Part shown: piece by piece, positions 45,359 through 56,149 of the stretch
Numbering within the stretch: position 1 is the first letter of the stretch
Layout of the letters: each line of letters opens with the position of its first letter
DNA from: Pleodorina starrii
Lineage: Eukaryota; Chlorophyta; Chlorophyceae; Chlamydomonadales; Volvocaceae
Assembly (NCBI GenBank): GCA_030267565.1
Contig: BRXU01000015.1
Span: 372,001-436,000 of the forward strand
Length of the DNA stretch: 64,000 bases
Reading direction: 5' to 3'
Position numbers and translations under genes: made by a program
The notes under the pieces: model-generated
What the model was told of the DNA's origin: nothing
The model's database searches: none
Seen by the model: only the letters and a program-made list of their open reading frames with translations

Positions 45359-45487
45359 GGGTCGAACGGCGGGTGTCGCACCTGGTGCCGGAAGGTACAC
45401 GCTAGGGTCCCGCAACCCGCTGCAGCCGCCCACCCCGGCCACCCAGCAACATCAGTCAGCTGCTGACAAGGTCCCCGCCACGTCGCA

Positions 45488-45492
45488 TTACA
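45488..45492 (-). terminator. TGTAA polyadenylation signal, PCID2
   Basis: The minus strand reads TGTAA about 125 bases after the PCID2 stop codon. The converging C2-protein signal at 45354 is about 130 bp away, so the two transcripts nearly meet. Confidence 0.5.
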
Positions 45493-45616
45493 CCACAGGA
45501 TACCACCACCACATACGCCTCCCAGGCCCCTCCCCCCACCGCATCTGCCCCCCTACCGCCTGGTCCGTGTCCCACGACCCGCAGCCCCCCGCCCTAACCC
45601 CCCTTTCGTCGCATGG

Positions 45617-48600
45617 TCACGTGGCCGCCAGCGGGTCCGACAGCTGCACCGCGGACAGCGCCGGGAAGGCGTCCGTCTTCGCCAGCACCACCACGCGGCT
45701 CTTGTAGGCGAGGTAGCCCTTGATGTACTTTCGGAAGATGAGGTTGGCCACCAGGCACTGCAGCTCCAGGGGGTCCTTCTCGATGCCCTGTGGGGAGCGG
45801 AACGCACCGGGGGGCCGGAGCGGGAAGTGTGTCCACTGTCCAGGTGTGCGCATAACCCGACCTCCTAATCAAGCCCGCCTGGCGCCCCGCGCTCCACGCC
45901 CTCTCCGCCCCAATCTCCTCTGCTACCCACCTGCAGCTGCAGCGCCGCCTCGAGCAGCGCCAGCGGCACCTGATGAGCCTTGGCCGGGTTCAACTGCGGC
46001 GGCGTGTGTGTGTGGGGGGGGGGCGGGGGAAAGGGGGGATGAGCCTTGGCCGGAGCCCGGGGGAGAGGAGATAAGAAAGAAGACCCGAAGCAAAGTAACC
46101 GCGGCAGGATGCAGGGGGGTGGGGGGGGAGGGCACGACCGCCGTCAAGATCAGGAACCGGACCAGGGGGACAGCGGGCCAGCGGCGGCAAGTGGACAGGC
46201 AGGTGAAATAGTCGATGTGCCTTGGTCGCGCCGGTAGTACCGTACCCCGGGTGACGAATGCCAGGGCGGGCAAGGCCGGTGTCTTGACGCCGGGGGCCTG
46301 GGGCACCCGACGCACCGCACCATGGCAAAGCAGGCACCCCCCCCCTCGCGCCTCCAGCCGAGCCCCCCAACCCCCCTCGCGCCCCACCCCATCACATGCT
46401 GACATGCAGGCCCCGGGCCCCAACGCCTGTCTGCCGCTTTCCGGCAACATTCCCCACCACCCTTCCCTCCTACCGCACCCGACCACCCACCCATCCACCC
46501 TCCTCGGTCACCTCGCCCTGATTCCGCCATTTGCCCGCCCAATGGCGCACCCCCACCCGCCCGGCCACCCCCTCCCCCCTCCTCACCTGTGCGTGCACCG
46601 CCGCCACCTTCCTGAACAGCCTCCTCACCACCACAAGCTGCAACCGCTCCAGCAGCAGGAACGTGCCGCTCTGAATGAACCGGACCTGCAGGGGGGAGGG
46701 ATGGGGATGGGGAGGTGGGGCGGGGGGTGGAGGGCGAGGCGGAGGCGGAGGCGGGGAACGGAGGGGAAGGCGGGCGTGGCAGCCAAGCGGCATGCCAGTT
46801 CAGGGCAGGGGAGGGCAGGGCAGGGGAGGGGGCTGCCAGTACCAGTACAGCGCCAGGTGCGGCGGTCCTTGGTGTGTCTTTCGTGTGTACCTGTGTGTAT
46901 GTCGTACTAGGGAGGCGTGCTCCCTTCCTGCAGGCCTCGAGGTTATTTGTCCCGTGCCTCAACCCTTTCTGGTTGATGGCCTGGATTGGGCTCCCGCACC
47001 CCCGCGCACTCAAAGCCTGCCGCTGCTGCTGCTGCTCGGCGCGGCGTCGCCCGGCCCAAACCCGTACCCGCACTCCCGTACTTGCCGTACGACACGCACC
47101 TGGTTTGCCTCCAGCGACGACAGCAGCAGCCCCAGGTTGCCCTCCGCCACCGCCCGCCGGATAGGTTCGTACTCGGATAGGCCGTACTGCCGTAACAGGG
47201 CCTCGCTGGGCAGCACCCCCAGGAGCATCTTAACCTGGGCGGATAAAGGTGGCGGTGTCGCAGCGTTGGGATGGAGAAGGAGGATCACGGAAAGGAAACC
47301 TTTCCACAGCGGAGAAGGGTGAGAGACTGCACAAAGGGGGCGTGGGAAGGTAACGTACAAGATGCAGCAGTCGGCGGCCGCCGTCTGCCCAATCGTGCTG
47401 CATGCGACGGAGAGAGCTCTCGCCGGCGTCAGGAGTCAGGGATCAGGGGCGCTGGGCCCCGCGTGCGAAGCCGTGGGGTGGCCCAGCCCGGCAGTGTTCG
47501 GGCCGGGTGTTTGGGTTCCTGCCGGCCCGAACCCCCTGTCGAGGGGGACGCAAAGCCACGCCGCGAAAGCGAAGCGGAGGCGGAGACAGAAGCGCTCATG
47601 AGCCGCCTTGCTCTCCCCCGCGGGCAGAGCTCCGGGCCACCCGTCATCTCCCCTCATTTCGCGTCCAGCGGTGCAATCCGCGTCCCATCCCGTCGCTCCC
47701 CGAGCCGCAGGGCCCCGACCCTCCCTCTCCCTCCCTCATTCCCTCCCTCCCTCCCTCCCTTCCCCCCTCACCGGTACGAGGTATCTCAGCACTCGGCGGA
47801 TGTTGTTGGGGCAGCTGGCGGCGCAGTGCTCGAACGAGTACGTCAGGTGCTCGTCCGCCTTTTGGAAATCCTCGTCGTACGCCGCTAACCGTCCCGTGTA
47901 GTACCTGCTCCCTCCAACGGAACAGCGCACAGCGATACACGGACACAACGGACCAGCCATGGGAAGCGCGTCACGCGAGGAAAGCATCCCGGAAGCATCG
48001 GGATGCTGCCCCGCCCCTGCCGCCCAAACCACCCTTCCTGCGCAGTACGCCGCGCCCCGTCCCGTCCAGCCCCGCCACCCCCCCCCCCCGCAGCCATCTC
48101 GCCCCGCCCCACCGCCCCACCGCTGCGTCCGTCCGGCAACGCCGCCTCTGTTACTTCACACCGCCTCGGCTCATCCCTCCCGGTAACTTGGCTGCAGCGG
48201 TTCGCGCTTCCCGCCCTCCTCCCCCCCTTCCCCCCGCCCCTCCTCCCCCTCCTCCTCCTCACCTCAGCGTGACCTTGTGCGCCTGCTTAGCGTTATCGAA
48301 CAGGCGGTTGAGCTCAATCTGCTGCAGCGGCTGCTTGCAGTTGTTGATGGCGTTGAGCTTGAAGTAAACCTGAGTTGGAGGGGGAGGGGGGGTGTCCACG
48401 GATGGATAGACCGGATGGAGGCCGGCCGGGGGTTGGGGCTTCAGGCGGACGGGCCGGGGTACCCCCCACCCCCCCCACACCCCACACCCCACACCCTCAC
48501 CCTCACCTTCATCATCACGCACACCACCGCCACCGACGCGTCCTTCTTGGCCTGACTGGATTTGGAGGTGGCCAGACCCCGGAAGAAGTTCTGCAGCGAG

Positions 48601-49909
48601 ATGGCGCACTCGGACAACTGCGGAGGGGCGATAATGGCGGGGGTATGGAAGGTGGGGTGCGGGGGTGGGGTGCGGGCTCGTTTCCGGTTCATCCGATCCG
48701 ATGGAAGCAAGGAGGGTTGCGGGGGCGGAAAGGGGCGCGCGGGAGGAAGAGGGGGGGAACATCTTGAAAGGTTTACCCCGACCCACATGACCGGCCACGC
48801 AGCCACCTTCCCACCCTGTCACCCAGCCCACACCCCGCGGACCCTCCAAATCCCCCCAACACCCCCACCCCCACCCCACCCCGCCCCCCACCTGGTTTGC
48901 CGCAGCCCCCTTGCGCGCCAGCTCCTCATCTGCCAGTGCCGACAGCAGCTTGAGGGTGGCCGCCGCCCCCAGCGCCAGCGGGATGAGCCACTCGCTCTCG
49001 GTGCCCTTGTCGGCGTTGAGCAGAGAGGCCAGGGCGGCGGCGTAGCCCTCGCGGTACTCCCTGAGGGGGAAACGGGTCAAGAGGGGGATGAAGAGGGGGA
49101 TGAAGAAGCACCGCAGCGACGTAACCGCAGACACACGACAACATAGAGAGTTATCTCTCCTCTCTATTTCCCTTCCCTTCCCTGCCTGGCCCTCACCTCT
49201 CCCCTGCCTCCTAAAACCCAACCCCAGCCCCGCCCTCACCCGCCCAGCCCCGCCCTCGCTCAATTTCGCATTGCACTCTCACGACCCTCCCTCCCTCCCT
49301 CCGTCCCTCCCTCCCTCGCTCCCCCTCCCTCTCTCGCCTGCACGCCACCGCCCGCTCCCCGTTGTTCTGCGCCACCAGACAGCGCAGGAAGGCGGCCACC
49401 ATGTCAGCCCAGGGCTCGGGCAGCTGCGAGGAGAGCTGGCCGGTGGGCAGGGGCCGACCCGAGGAGGCCAGCTGGTGGGCGATGAGGCCGGCGGAGGAGG
49501 CGGGGGAGAGCAGCTCGGCGGCGCGGCGGCCTGGGGGCGTGGGGTTTGGATGTGGTGTGGGTGGTTGGAGGTGGGGGTGGGGGTGATGGGGGTGAGGCCG
49601 CAGAGGGGGAAGGGAAGGGACGTGGGCGGACGGGGGCGTGGGGGTGGGGGTGATGGGGGTGAGGCCGCAGAGGGGGAAGGGAAGGAGAAGGACAGTGCAA
49701 AGAGTGAGACGCATGGGTGGGGAGAGGCATGGGGTGTGGTGGCCGGTTGTGGTGGAGAACAGGTGCAATGGGGCGGGGGAGGGGTGAGGGAAGGGCCTGT
49801 GGGGGCGGTGCACCTGGCATTGCTGCTGCTGCTGCTGCTGCTGGAACTCACCGTCTCTACGCTTTAGGGCATTGGAGAGCTCATGCACGAAGCCGGACAG
49901 CTGCGCCAT
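45617..49909 (-). CDS. PCID2: PCI-domain protein PCID2/Thp1-like (TREX-2)
   Basis: PCID2 (yeast Thp1) is a PCI-domain subunit of the TREX-2 complex, which couples transcription to mRNA export at the nuclear pore. Ten exons are 49909-49852, 49530-49344, 49060-48892, 48617-48507, 48369-48263, 47904-47772, 47234-47100, 46685-46587, 45993-45931 and 45787-45617, about 410 residues (human about 400). Family segments include FFRGLATSKSSQAKKDASV, VYFKLNAINNCKQPLQQIEL, YYTGRLAAYDEDFQKADEHL followed by TYSFEHC, VKMLLGVLPSEALLRQYGL, SGTFLLLERLQLVVVRRLF and ELQCLVANLIFRKYIKGYLA. The PCI winged-helix part is the C-terminal third. The exon 2 donor (GGTGGC|GTGCAG) is the least certain junction. The ATG at 49909 gives MAQLSGFVHELSNALKRRDG, similar to the human start. 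The gene is divergent from PITHD1. Confidence 0.92.
48391..48419 (+). repeat. Degenerate TGTCCACGGATGGATAGACCGG motif
   Basis: This element lies in PCID2 intron 4 and resembles the dispersed motif TATTCACGGATAGGCCGGAG, with a four-base insertion and a substitution. Confidence 0.4.
49571..49685 (+). repeat. 48-bp direct repeat in PCID2 intron 1
   Basis: Two copies that I read as identical (49571-49618 and 49638-49685) share GATGGGGGTGAGGCCGCAGA. They are separated by 19 bp within a G-rich intron. Confidence 0.9.
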
Positions 49910-50405
49910 GCTTCCGCGGCGCGCACTTCAGCGCCTGGGGGCCCGGACAGCTGGGGGCTCTAAGCCCCGGGTTCGGCTCGTCAAGTAAGCGGAGTGATGC
50001 CTCAAGTATCAGCAGTTTATAATGCTTACTGCGTTTCTGTGGAAACACTTTGAGCGCAAGTTTCAAGGCAGAAGCGTGGTGCGACTGCGCACTGCGGCCA
50101 CGTTGGGGTTGATCGAAAACAACTATGAGTTCAATTGTAACGTGCCCACGTCGATTTCGCTTGTACATAACTTGGGAAAACAGATAGAAGAAAGCAGAGC
50201 GGGGTTGTACGGATGGCGGGAGGTGGTTGACAAGGGCGCAAGGCAAGTTCGCGTGATCGCCGCAAGCCAACGTTCCATTCAGCTCCTACAGTAGGTTGTT
50301 GCATTCCTCTACACAATAGTGTTCTTGACTCGGCATCAAAGTTCGACCTTACTAGCTCTAGAGCTCCACCAACCGCTATATTGTATGTTTAGGTAACATA
50401 GGGCA
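49910..50405. promoter_or_regulatory. Bidirectional promoter region, PCID2 / PITHD1
   Basis: This 496-bp spacer separates divergent start codons and must hold both promoters. It is AT-richer than the genes. No TATA box stands out and no coding sequence is supported. Confidence 0.45.
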
Positions 50406-52050
50406 ATGCCTCCTCCGACTAAAGCCTGCTGTGCTCACGACCATGATTGCGAAGCGGCCGACTGCGGCGTGGCGTACTCTCTGTACAAGCACATAAGCAT
50501 CGACCAGGTGGATGCGGGACTCGCGTGTTCCGCAGCTGCGAAGCACGCCCAAAGTATTGCCGCCCACAGATTAGGCCTGCCCCTTCCCCCCGCTGCCCCA
50601 ATGGGCCCCGCCAGCCGAGCTGAGCGTACTCAACTCCCAGCTCCAACTGCTGGGTAGATGGAGCTTCCATATGCCATACATATCCCCTCCCCCGTCCCTC
50701 CCTTCCCCACCTTCGCTGCAGCTCCCCCTTCCTCGCCAGTCAACCCTCCAATCCGCACCCTCTCTCTCGTCTTGTTCTCTGTCCCCCTGCCCTCCGCCAA
50801 TCCCCTCTCTCCTCCCCAGGTGCGCTGCCTGAACGAGCAGTCCCCCGGCTCCTGCCGCGCCGTGCTGCGGCCCTGGCACACCCGCCTGCAGCCCCCCGAG
50901 CAGCCCCTGCGCTCCAACGCCGACGACGAGGAGCAAGAGCTGCTGCTGCACATACCGTGAGGGGGAAGAAGAGGGGCGGGAATGAGGGGAGGGGGGAACT
51001 GGAGGGGCAGGGACGGGGCGGGGGGGGGGCGCCGGTCTGGGGAAGGTCGCCGGTCTAGGGATGGCTCTCGCCGCCCGCTGGCTTGACTCGGGACTTTCGT
51101 GGCCTCGCCGCCGGCGCTTCGCCACTGGTGGCACTACCCGACTCCCTCGACTCCTCACTTCTTGCCCCCCCTGCCCGCCCCCCTCCCACTTCACCCCGTT
51201 ACCCCCACCCCCACCCCCAACCTCCACCCCACCCCACCCCCCCGCAGCTTCGACGGCGCTGTGAAGCTCAAGGCCATCTCCCTGATCGGCCGGGGCCCCC
51301 CGGGCAGCGCCCCCTCCCGCATGCGCGCCTTCATCAACAGAGACGACCTGGACTTCGCGGCAGTGGCCCACATGACCCCAGTGCAGGTACACACATGACC
51401 ACCTACCTGCACCTACCTGCAGTACAGCACAGCACAGCACAGCACAGTACAGCACAGTGCAGCGCAGCGCAGCACAGCAGGCGCGCATACGATGGGGTTG
51501 GGATTGGTACGCGGATGTGCCTGTCTGGCTGGGTTGGCTGGCTGGCCCGGGACTGGAGAGGGGCGGCCATGTGCTGCGTGCTCACAGCTGCCCCTCCTGC
51601 CCCCTCCTGCCCCCGGCCCTCCCTAATCGCTTCTGGTGGCAATCTTGCCGGTCAGGCCACCGGCATGTGCGGCCCGTGGGTGGGCCCAAATGCGGCACAT
51701 GGGCGTCCATACACACACACGCGTCTTCCCCTTTCCCCCCGCATGGCCTCACGACGCCTCGCCCCCAGGAGTGGGAGCTTGTGGCGGATGGGGACCCCCG
51801 GGGGGTGATCGAGTACCCTACCCAGGTGCGCGGGTGGGAGGGTGCGCGGGTGGCTGGGCGCGAGAGAGAGGGTGGGCGGGGGTGAGGTAATCCACAGCAG
51901 GGGTGCGGGGGATCCACGGCACTGCTTGCGGCAGGCGGGGCGTACTGCACAGGGCGCAATTGCCCTGATGGGTGACGGCCCACAGCCCCACACACAGCCC
52001 CACACACGCGCACACACGCAGACAGACTACGGTGCGGTTGCTGCTGCTGC

Positions 52051-52082
<32 letters not shown>

Positions 52083-52626
52083 CATTACTTTAAGCGGCGA
52101 AGCGGGGGGATGGCTTCCTGTGAGGGGTGACACGTCCCCTCCGCCCTTCCGCACCCCGCCCCCCGGTATCATTTTTTACCCCCCCCCCCCCCGCCGCCCC
52201 GCCCCCTCAGGTGGCTCGCTTCACGGGCGTCCACTCTCTGGATCTGCTGCTGAGCGGCGCCTCGGGAGGGGCGGAGCACATCGAGATGTCGTACCTGGGG
52301 CTCAAGGGGGAGTTTGCGGAGGTGAGGGAGGGAGGGAGGGAGGGAGGTGGAGGGAGGGAGGGAGGTGGAGGGGAGGAGGTGGAGGGAGGGAGGTGGAGGG
52401 GAGGGAGGGAGGTGGAGGGGAGGGGTGCACACCGCCAGTGTCTTCTCCGCGGCATGCGCCGCCCACGCATTGTCCGCGGCACCGCCCCATCCCTATTCCC
52501 TAACTTCCCCTTGCCCTTCCGCAGCGGCGTCGGCAGGCCGTTGAGACGGTGTACGAAGCTCGTCCAGTGCCGGGCGACCAGCAGCGGATACCCGGCATCG
52601 GGGAGGGGGCGCACTGGCACGCATGA
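50406..52626 (+). CDS. PITHD1: PITH domain-containing protein (PITHD1-like)
   Basis: PITH domains bind the 26S proteasome in thioredoxin-like 1; PITHD1 is a stand-alone PITH protein. Six exons are 50406-50507, 50820-50956, 51248-51386, 51769-51825, 52211-52321 and 52525-52626, encoding about 215 residues (human 211). The N-terminus is a Cys/His cluster (CCAHDHDCEAADCG), comparable to the His/Gly/Cys start of animal PITHD1. The PITH fold follows, with YSLYKHISIDQVRCLNEQSP, NADDEEQELLLHIPFDGAVK, LKAISLIGRG, SRMRAFINRDDLDFA, FTGVHSLDLLLS and MSYLGLKGEFAE. The C-terminal RQAVETVYEARPVPGDQQR segment parallels the family end. All introns are GT-AG and phases agree. The gene is head-to-head with PCID2. 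Confidence 0.93.
51421..51480 (+). repeat. ACAGC pentanucleotide microsatellite
   Basis: Imperfect CAGCA/CAGTA/CAGCG units fill this part of PITHD1 intron 3. A shorter run of the same kind is at about 24720-24748. Confidence 0.85.
52165..52180 (+). repeat. GGTATCATTTTTTACC motif
   Basis: This near-palindromic 16-mer in PITHD1 intron 4 is identical to the core of an element at 18900-18920 and related to the GGTATCTCC...TTTTTACC motifs in other introns. Confidence 0.5.
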
Positions 52627-53539
52627 ACCGATGCAACCGCCAGATGGCGCTGTACGGTCCGGGCCGGCATGCGGGCGGCGCAGAGCCTGCTCCGTACCTG
52701 GCCTGTTGAGGTACTTCAAACGGCCGGATGATGAGAATATTATGCGGGTTGGCGGGTTGTAGTCATTTGCGTGGGAGTGCGCAGGTTGGGTTGTCGGCGG
52801 TGTGGTGAGGTATCTTGGTGTGGGGTGGTTGGGAATTTGTTTTCTGCAGGGTGGTGCCAGACGTGTAGGGCTGCGGCCCTCGCCAAAAACTGTCTCGCAT
52901 GGCAGAAGAAGTATGGACATGGCTTGGCACGTAGTTAGGGCAGGCAGGAGTAGATAATGCGTTGGATGCTTGGGACTGCCCAGAGCGGCTGTTAGTTTTT
53001 CGTGCGGTGGTTATTGGCAGGTATCCAAGGCGTCGAGAGTTTACCACTGTACTCTGTATGGTGTTGATGCATAGGTATTGACACCTTATTGACTGGGCGG
53101 CAGTGTCCTCAACTGTGACGGGCTTGTTTGAGTTCGGGACAGGATTCAGGGTAGGTTTCTTTCCCTCCCTTTCGGGCGAGGTGCGTATCCCGCTGCGTTG
53201 ACACCTCCGGCGGGGTTTTTAAGGACAGCTATCCTACTTTGACTGGTGCGCCTTGTGCGTTATGTAATAGACGGCTTGTGCTTGGCTTATCGTCAAACGA
53301 AGCGACAAGGAATAGCTCCGAAGCCCCCGAAACTCGCGTTGGTGACTTCCCGTGCGATTGCCACGCCTGGCCATATATGCTCGGGGATATTGTAACATTT
53401 TGATTAGGTCTAAAACATTATGCTTACAGGGCAGTTCAGTCTCAAAGTAGCGGTGGCGAACAAGCCGCAGCCACACGAAACAAGCTAAACCACCGACAAA
53501 GTTCGCGTTGGCTGCTCAAACTTTTCATAATTATAGGAG
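52627..53539. other. PITHD1 3' flank and KH-gene upstream region
   Basis: This 0.9-kb stretch has no supported gene. TGTAA on the plus strand at 53391-53395 may end the PITHD1 transcript. The AT-richer part just before 53540 probably includes the promoter of the KH-domain gene. Confidence 0.4.
53391..53395 (+). terminator. Candidate TGTAA polyadenylation signal, PITHD1
   Basis: This TGTAA lies about 765 bases after the PITHD1 stop and about 145 bases before the next ATG. I saw no earlier plus-strand copy. Confidence 0.35.
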
Positions 53540-56149
53540 ATGGGCTCGTTAGCTGCCTTACGGGAGCCCGTGCGCTCAATAGTCCTGCCGCCGAACGTTC
53601 CAGCAGCAGCAATTTTGGGTCAGCGAGGAAAGCTGGTAAATCGTGTGCGTCAATTAACGGGTGCAGCAATCAAGTACAGGCCCGAGGACCACCGCGTGGA
53701 TATCAATGGCTCACCAAGGGATGTTGGGGCGGCGGCCCGGCTCTTGGAGCGGACGCTCGAGCACTACCAGTACTCAGGTCAGACATGGCGTCACCAAGTC
53801 CCTTTCCCCCAGGGGGCGCTGCTGTCCTGCGCTAGCGAAACCCTTGCCTCACCACCCCTTGCGCCTCACCCACTCCCTCTCCGCGGCACCAGCAGCCCGG
53901 CAGGGCACTACGGGCCAAAACCCGTCCCCCTTACCCCCCCCGTCCCGAAATCCCCTGTCCCCCGCTTCGACCCTGCCTCCCACCCCCCTCCAATCGTCGC
54001 TCTCCGTTCCGTTCCATCACTGCGGCTTCCTATCTCTCACGCCTCTTCCCCCGCCCGGGGTTCATACTTCTGAACAGCATTCCACCCACCAGCCCGTCCC
54101 CCCGCCCCGCCCCGCCAACAGGCCTCCAGTTCGCTCGCAAGCAGATCTCCAACATCCTGGGTCCGGAGCTCAGCGACGCCTCCTCGCTGCGGCTGCAGCC
54201 CTCCAGCCGCCCCATCTCCACCCTCCTGGGTCCCGTAGACGGCTTCGTCCTCTCCCCAGTGGAAGACCCGGCCAGCGGGCCCGCGGCGGGGAGACAGCAA
54301 CCCGGCGCCTCCACCTCCACCTCCACCTCCGACGGCGCACCCCCCGCCAGCGGCAGCACATCGCCTCTGATCCAGCTGAAGGGCGATCTCGACGCCTGCC
54401 TACAGCAGCTGGTGGATCTGGCGGCTGAGATCTCCGTACGGCATCCCGCCGAGTGCGATCGTGCGGAGATCCGGCTGTACCTGGGCAAGCTGTACCTGAC
54501 GGACGTGGTCTCGAGCTCGCGGGTGCTGAGTCCCGAGGCGCTGAGCGGCTGGACGTTTCAGCGGAACGCGAGGACCGTGTTTGAGACGTCGCTGCCGCAG
54601 GAGACGATTCGCTCGCTGGACAGGTGCGGGCGGCTGGGTGCGGATGGGGGGGGGGTTGAAGGAGGATGCGCGTGGAGGAAAGGGAAGGGAAGGGGAGGGA
54701 AGGGAAGGGGTTGGGAGGGGAGGGGAGGGAGGGCAAAGGTTATCAGGGCGAAGGGACGGAGGGTCCGCTGCCGCAAAGGCCCCGGCGGCCAGAGCCCGGG
54801 GCCGGGAGGAGCGGCAGGCGGCTTGGTATGAGGCGGTCAGCGCCGCCCTCCGCCCTCCAGCCCTCCAGCTATCCAGCCCTCCAGCCAGTCGGCCCCCCCT
54901 GCAGCCAACCTGTCACCGGGGGGGACCTGGCGCCCGGATGGCTGGCTGGCTGGTCTCGTCCGGGTCGCACACAGCCGCCAGCAGCCAGTGCCCGCCGCAG
55001 CAGCAACTCCCCTTCCCCTTCCCTTCCCCGCCCACCCACCCGCCCACCCACCCACCCGCCCACCCGCCTGTCCGCAGGTACCTGACCTCCAGGGGCCTGG
55101 CCCCCACCCAGCAGTCCAAGTCCGCCTCTCTCCACCTGGAGTCGTCCATCAACTGGATCCAGTACCACCCGACATTCAGTGTGGGGTCAGGCGGCGAGCT
55201 GCGCCTATCCAAGTTGGAGACGCTGGGCTGCAAACCCCTCACGGTCGCGCTGGTGGGGCCGCCCGGCCGCCCTGATGTACGGATGCGGTACGTGGCGTCC
55301 GTACAGCACGGCGAGGACGACCCGGTGGCGGCGGAGCTGCGGCGGCGGCAGGGCGAGTTTGCGCTGGTCAACAACGTGCAGGTATGTACGGCAGGGCGTG
55401 TGTATACGGTACGGCAGGGGATGGGCGGCGCGGGCAGGGGAACGGCAGCGGAGGCCGCCCACACCCCCCCCCCCCGGAGGAACCGATCTGAGGTCCGTTG
55501 GTGACTCTCTTGACGGTGCGTTGGTGGCTCCCCCGGGGTCGGTGCCCACCGCCGGCCTCCACCTCGGCCACCCTCCACCACCGGTGATATGGAGAAACAC
55601 CAAATCCAGCGAGGCATTGCGCACCCAACCTCGACCGCCCCCGCCACCACCTCCTTCCCTCCCCTCCCCCTCCCCCTCCGTCCTCCCCTCCCCTCCCCTC
55701 CCCTTGCTTGCTTGCAGGTGATTGTGCCCAACGATCTTCACGCCATGGACCTCACGCTCACCTCCGCACGAGTGAAGCTCAAGCGCGTCTACGCCAGCCC
55801 CACGCCCCTCCCTCCCCCCTCCCCGCCCTCCCCCTCTCCCTCTCCCTCCACCTCCTCCTCCTCCACGACCCGGCGGCCACGCACCTCCAAACGCGCCGCC
55901 GCCGCCTCCTCCTCGGACCCCGAGCTTCCGGCGGTTAGCCTCAAGGTGTCGGTTGCGGCGGTGGTTGACAACCTGGGCGGCAAGCGGTTGGAAGTTACCG
56001 TTGGTTGTCCCGAGCTGAACGCCACGCTGCTGGGTATGCATCGGGCCCGGCAGGAGGCCCCCGGGCAGCGGCATCTGTTGGCGGCGCAGCTGAGGTCGGT
56101 GTTGGCGCACATGGACGAGCTGCGGAGGAATGTGGAGTTTGAGCCGTGA
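53540..56149 (+). CDS. KH-domain protein with uncharacterised C-terminal region
   Basis: Four exons are 53540-53777, 54122-54623, 55078-55381 and 55718-56149, encoding about 491 residues. The N-terminus is a K-homology RNA-binding fold (about 10-77), with VRSIVLPPNVPAAAILGQRG, the GXXG loop GQRG, then NRVRQLTGAAIKYRPEDHRV and DINGSPRDVGAAARLLE. Residues beyond about 80 begin LQFARKQISNILGPELSDAS and include SGWTFQRNARTVFETSLPQE, WIQYHPTFSVGSGGELRLSK, VRMRYVASVQHGEDDPVAAE and AALRRRQGEFALVNN-like sequence. I do not recognise this region. A Pro/Ser-rich spacer (about 370-400) precedes a last segment rich in charged helices. RNA binding follows from the KH fold; everything else is unknown. The ATG at 53540 is the first in frame. 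Confidence 0.75.

Larger units (their letters stand above)
44412..45616. other. Convergent 3' flanks of C2-protein and PCID2 genes
   Basis: This 1.2-kb stretch has no supported gene. It holds the 131-bp tandem duplication, two plus-strand TGTAA signals and one minus-strand TGTAA signal. Confidence 0.5.

Noticed and set aside
51421..51480. ACAGC array considered as a CRISPR-like or telomere-like repeat.
   Set aside because: It is a simple pentanucleotide microsatellite inside an intron, with no spacers and no telomeric unit.
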